A stretch of DNA of 64,000 nt, from contig OZ244795.1 in the NCBI GenBank assembly GCA_965219925.1, forward strand, positions 1,984,001 to 2,048,000, read 5' to 3'. Each line of letters starts with the position of its first letter. Position 1 is the first letter of the stretch. A program made the position numbers and the translations under genes. The stretch is from Bin87 sp965219925 (GTDB lineage: Bacteria; Chloroflexota; Dehalococcoidia; Lucifugimonadales; UBA3495). Below the pieces are notes generated by a model. It did not search any database and was not told the origin of the DNA. It saw only the letters and a program-made list of their open reading frames with translations. Of this stretch, positions 60,961-64,000 are shown one piece after another.

Positions 60961-62324
60961 TATTCGTACACCTCGCGGAACCTGGTGACGACCGTGTGAC
61001 TTATCATGTTCATGACCAGGGTGATTACGAAAAGGGTGATTCCCACCGCAAACAACGCCTGGAATTGAGCGGTTCCGGGTATGGCGTTATCACTGAAGTT
61101 GGTGGTTGCCATGAACCCGGTCATGGTGTTGACTGGCCCCAGAGGGTTGAAGGTGAGTGAATCGTTTTGGCCCGCGGCGATGAACACGATCATCGTCTCA
61201 CCGATCGCCCGGGATGTGGCCAGGATAATGGCAGAAACGATGCCCGAAAGAGCGGCTGGCACCACCACTTTCGTCGCTACTTCAACCTTGGTCGCACCGA
61301 GGGCGTAAGCGCCCTCCCGGAGCGCCGATGGGACTGCGCGCATCGCATCTTCGCTGAGACTGGAAACCATGGGAACGATCATTACGCCCATCACGATGCC
61401 GGCAGCAAGGGCGTTGAATATGCCGACGTCGTCACTAATCAGGCGCAGCAGCGGGGTGATGAAGAAGAGGGCGAAAAAGCCGTACACGACGGTCGGTATC
61501 CCAGCCAGGATTTCCAAAACCGGCTTGGTGATGGCGCGCACACGCGGCGGAGCGTACTCACTGAGGAAGATGGCGCACAGCAAACCCAGGGGAGTTGCGA
61601 TCAGCATTGCCAGCACCGCGACCATCATGGTGCCCACCAGCAGGGGCCAGATGCCGTAAGAACGCGGCACCAGCAGGGTGCGCCATTTCGTGTCGGTGAA
61701 GAAACGCCGGACGCTGACCGACTCTGGAACAGAGAACGAACTGGTTTGTACGGCTGCTCCGGCTCCGTTCGCCGCCAGCGCTGCCACGCTCACTTTGTAC
61801 GAACGACCCGGACTGCCACCGGAGATGACGCAGGAAGTCCGGTCAGGCGGCAGGTTGGCGCAATCGGATAAATCGGTTTCCAGGACGGGCAAGATGGATA
61901 CTTCGTATCCGGTTGGCTCGGCTCCGCCGGTGGGTCGTTGCCAGCTGACGTGAATCAGGGAATCAGTCGTCGCGGTGGTTTTCACCTGGGGAACTTCACC
62001 GGGCGTAAGGAGATCCACCGGCAGCGGGCTGCCGTCATCGGTTGCTGGGGCTGCCTGGGTTGCCGGGGCTGCCTGGCTAACGCCAAGACCCTCCAGGGCC
62101 TTGTTCTCATAAAAATCGGAGGTGAAAAACTTCACCCCCTCATACAGCAGCACCGCCACGATGGCAACCGTGGTGAACACGGACACCATGGCCAAAATAA
62201 AAAGCACCAACCTGATAATCTTTTCAAGAAGGTGCTTACTGGAATTGGATGCAGTAAGTGCGTTGCCGGCAGTTGGGCTCCCGCCATCTCCCGGTTTTGC
62301 GCCTATTATCTTGACGAAGAGCAA
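60960..62324 (-). CDS. pstC: Phosphate ABC transporter permease PstC with an inserted fibronectin type III domain
   Basis: A 454-residue PstC, about 130-150 longer than usual. TM1 is at about 36-61. An Ala/Pro linker and an FN3-like domain at about 108-200 follow (VPQVKTTATTDSLIHVSWQRP, Tyr near 140, YKVSVAALAANGAG near 176-189, two Cys at 155 and 165 that could form a disulfide). The regular permease runs from about 226 (signature EDAMRAVPSALREGAYALGA). By topology the extra domain lies outside the membrane, between TM1 and TM2. TTG 62324 has AAGGTGAG upstream. No pstS is in the window. Confidence 0.92.
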   Translation of the reverse strand: MLFVKIIGAKPGDGGSPTAGNALTASNSSKHLLEKIIRLVLFILAMVSVFTTVAIVAVLLYEGVKFFTSDFYENKALEGLGVSQAAPATQAAPATDDGSPLPVDLLTPGEVPQVKTTATTDSLIHVSWQRPTGGAEPTGYEVSILPVLETDLSDCANLPPDRTSCVISGGSPGRSYKVSVAALAANGAGAAVQTSSFSVPESVSVRRFFTDTKWRTLLVPRSYGIWPLLVGTMMVAVLAMLIATPLGLLCAIFLSEYAPPRVRAITKPVLEILAGIPTVVYGFFALFFITPLLRLISDDVGIFNALAAGIVMGVMIVPMVSSLSEDAMRAVPSALREGAYALGATKVEVATKVVVPAALSGIVSAIILATSRAIGETMIVFIAAGQNDSLTFNPLGPVNTMTGFMATTNFSDNAIPGTAQFQALFAVGITLFVITLVMNMISHTVVTRFREVYE

Positions 62325-62417
62325 GACAGCTCACCTTCTAGCGGCAGAATACAACGCCGGAATATCGGGTGTGGTGGAGGGCCTTGCGACCCACTACGCT
62401 TGTTGCCAGACATTATT

Positions 62418-62447
62418 ATAATAGGTGTGTTCGGGACGATCTGGCAA
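62418..62447 (-). promoter_or_regulatory. Candidate promoter of the pst operon
   Basis: Minus strand TTGCCA (62447-62442), 18-base spacer, TATTAT (62423-62418), within an AT-rich ATTATTATAAT patch that also faces the luciferase-like gene on the other strand. No clear Pho-box repeat was recognised. Confidence 0.4.
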
Positions 62448-62546
62448 CCCGGAAGATGGGGATAGTAACCATTATTGAAAAAGTGGCATCCGTTGCGAGG
62501 ACGTTAACCGACGAAATAAGCCGAAATTCCGAAAAGGGGATCGAAG

Positions 62547-63584
62547 TTGAGCAAGAAATTGCAATTGAGCGTAGTTGACCAGTCACCGATGCGCGAGGGA
62601 AGCACGGCCGGAGTTGCCTTGCGGGAAACAATCCAACTGGCGCAGGCCACCGAAAAAATGGGGTACAACCGCTATTGGGTGGCGGAGCATCACAATTTAC
62701 CCAATTTCGCCGGCACGGCCCCGGAAGTTCTGGTGGGCCAGATTGCCGCCAATACACAACGGATCCGGGTCGGTTCCGGCGGTGTGATGTTGTCGCACTA
62801 CAGTTCCCTGAAGGTGGCGGAAACCTTCCGGATGCTGGATGCCCTGTACCCCGACCGCATCGACCTTGGAATCGGGCGGGCGCCCGGCAGCGACCAGATC
62901 ACTGCCGCCGCGCTGGCCTACCCCAGCATGCCCAAAGACATCAGGCACTTCCCGCAGCAGGTACGGGATGTGGTCAACTTTTTGAATGACTCGCAACCGG
63001 ACGATCACCCGTTCCATGAAATTGCGGCTTCACCCGATGAGCCGGATACCGCGCCACAGGTTTGGTTGCTCGGTTCCCGGTATGAATCGGCGTTTATGGC
63101 GGCGAAGATGGGCTTACCCTTTGCCTACGCTCATTTCTTCGGCATGGGGCCTGATGATGGCCCCCAGATCGTTGAGTCGTATCGCCAGAATTTCGAGGCG
63201 TCGGAGAATCTGGAGCAGCCGCTGGTCAACGTGGGAGTACAGGTTTTGTGTGCTGATACCGAGGAAGAAGCCAGGCGAATTGCGTCCAGCCGCAACCTGG
63301 GACGGCTCCGGTCGGTTACGGGCCGGGCGAAGGGCATACCTTCTCCGGAGTTGGCCTCGGCTTACAAATACCTGGCCAACGAATGGCAATTCATCCAGCA
63401 GTATCAACACAAATGCGTTGACGGCGACCCCGAACAGGTAAAAGCCGGGTTGGAAAAAGTGGCGGAAGACTACCAAACGCCGGACTTGAGCGTGGTCACG
63501 ATCTGCTACAGATTTGAAGACCGGGTGCGGTCCTACGAACTGGTGGCCCGGGCATGTGGCCTGGAACCTTCGCGCCTGGGTTAG
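62547..63584 (+). CDS. Luciferase-like flavin-dependent monooxygenase (MsnO8-like)
   Basis: A 345-residue LLM enzyme of the alkanal-monooxygenase-like, MsnO8 type. Seen: LSVVDQSPMREGST, YNRYWVAEHHNLPNFAGTAPEVL (in parts), RIRVGSGGVMLSHYS, RIDLGIGRAPGSD, and LLGSRYESAFMAAKMGLPFAYAHFF (in parts). TTG 62547 has AAGGGG upstream. Fourth LLM enzyme of the window, stand-alone and divergent from pst. Confidence 0.9.
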   Translation: MSKKLQLSVVDQSPMREGSTAGVALRETIQLAQATEKMGYNRYWVAEHHNLPNFAGTAPEVLVGQIAANTQRIRVGSGGVMLSHYSSLKVAETFRMLDALYPDRIDLGIGRAPGSDQITAAALAYPSMPKDIRHFPQQVRDVVNFLNDSQPDDHPFHEIAASPDEPDTAPQVWLLGSRYESAFMAAKMGLPFAYAHFFGMGPDDGPQIVESYRQNFEASENLEQPLVNVGVQVLCADTEEEARRIASSRNLGRLRSVTGRAKGIPSPELASAYKYLANEWQFIQQYQHKCVDGDPEQVKAGLEKVAEDYQTPDLSVVTICYRFEDRVRSYELVARACGLEPSRLG

Positions 63585-63588
63585 GGTG

Positions 63589-63934
63589 TGTTGACAAATA
63601 CCGTCATTCCCGCGAAAGAACGTCACCCCGTACTTGATACAGGGCGGGAGTCCAGTGGCCTAAGTCGTTAATCCCGGTTCTGATTCTTTCATCATACCCT
63701 CTTTGGACTCCTGCCCCGTATCAAGTACCGGGTGACGTCAGGGCCATTCGGTTGTCATTGCGAGGAGCGCAGCGACGTGGCAATCTCGTTGAGGTTGAGC
63801 ACGCGCCGGGGAACCATCATTGCTACGGCGACGAGATTGCCACGCTGCGCTCGCAATGACATGAGGAAAACCGAAAGGCCCTGGGGGTGACGTTCTTTCG
63901 CAGGAGTGACGGGCTGGTTTGCTAATTGTCAACA
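63589..63934. repeat. Palindromic element (GTCATTCCCGCGAAAG type) interrupted by a second element
   Basis: The outer arms 63603-63629 and 63884-63910 are inverted copies with two mismatches in 27. The outermost TGTTGACAA (63589-63597) mirrors TTGTCAACA (63926-63934). A second inverted pair, 63620-63650 and 63707-63738 (GTACTTGATAC module), shows where the right arm originally continued. The 145-bp element at 63739 interrupts that right arm. Nothing gene-like is seen from 63935 to the window end. Confidence 0.8.
63739..63883. mobile_element. MITE-like element nested in another palindromic element, 145 bp
   Basis: Left end CAGGGCCATTCGGTTGTC, right end AACCGAAAGGCCCTG. The 10-mers CGGGTGACGT (63729-63738) and GGGGTGACGT (63884-63893) flank it. 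Deleting the element and one 10-mer restores an uninterrupted outer palindrome, a direct picture of the pre-insertion site. Same length as the 22722 copy. Confidence 0.88.
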
Positions 63935-64000
63935 GGCTCTAGGGTTGGTGTATCAGGGCAATCGCGTCTTATCCGAGGAGGACTCTGAGTAGGTAGTCCT

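Overview
The window reads as an ordinary, GC-rich bacterial chromosome segment. It is most consistent with an uncultured Chloroflexota of the SAR202/Dehalococcoidia type. That placement is an inference from three things: a 23S rRNA gene with no 16S or 5S beside it, four flavin-dependent luciferase-like monooxygenases plus CaiB-type CoA transferases and enoyl-CoA hydratases, and a glycolate oxidase next to DUF1501/DUF1800 genes. There is no phage, plasmid, transposase or CRISPR array.

Layout. 1-1102: 5' part of RNase Y (minus). 1.1-1.7 kb: repeat-rich gap. 1.7-6.7 kb: alpha/beta hydrolase, a membrane-anchored GIY-YIG protein, then a minus-strand set (NIPSNAP, luciferase-like oxidoreductase, SnoaL-like, ferritin-VIT1 iron transporter). 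7.2-11.4 kb: MmgE/PrpD, a BI-1-like membrane protein, MOSC, enoyl-CoA hydratase. 11.4-14.9 kb: solitary 23S rRNA with promoter, boxA and processing stem, followed by initiator tRNA-Met. 15-22 kb: an unknown protein, Uma2, then a minus-strand catabolic group (ABM monooxygenase, two luciferase-like enzymes, two type III CoA transferases). 22-27 kb: SRPBCC, oligopeptidase B, amidohydrolase, ankyrin/TPR protein. 27-31 kb: trpDCFB without trpA. 31-34 kb: lipoprotein nuclease, SDR, aminotransferase. 34-42 kb: minus-strand operon DUF1501-DUF1800-NHL-glcD-glcE-glcF. 42.7-56 kb: leuB, cation exchanger, JAMM protease, two small zinc ribbons, phosphatase, DUF167, ECH, metF, acpS, nnr, PPOX, hydrolase, ThDP enzyme, radC, cupin. 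55.5-62.3 kb: hemD, a siroheme sulfite/nitrite reductase, phoU and pstBAC. 62.5 kb: a fourth luciferase-like enzyme. End: nested repeats.

Two things stand out. First, the siroheme reductase gene is preceded by what looks like a complete cysteine attenuator. It has a TTGACA/TATAGT promoter, a 24-codon leader ORF starting about at the predicted +1 (leaderless) with Cys codons at 11, 13, 15 and 17, an antiterminator pairing that overlaps the terminator stem, and a GC hairpin followed by six Ts. Second, the intergenic spaces carry small palindromic MITE-like elements of three terminal types (about 122-218 bp). Seven free-standing copies have 8-10 bp target-site duplications. One further copy sits inside another palindromic element, whose empty site can be reconstructed. 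Other points of note are a PstC with an extracytoplasmic fibronectin type III domain, a ferritin-VIT1 fusion, an SDR without its Tyr/Lys pair, and an alpha/beta hydrolase with Thr in place of the nucleophilic Ser.
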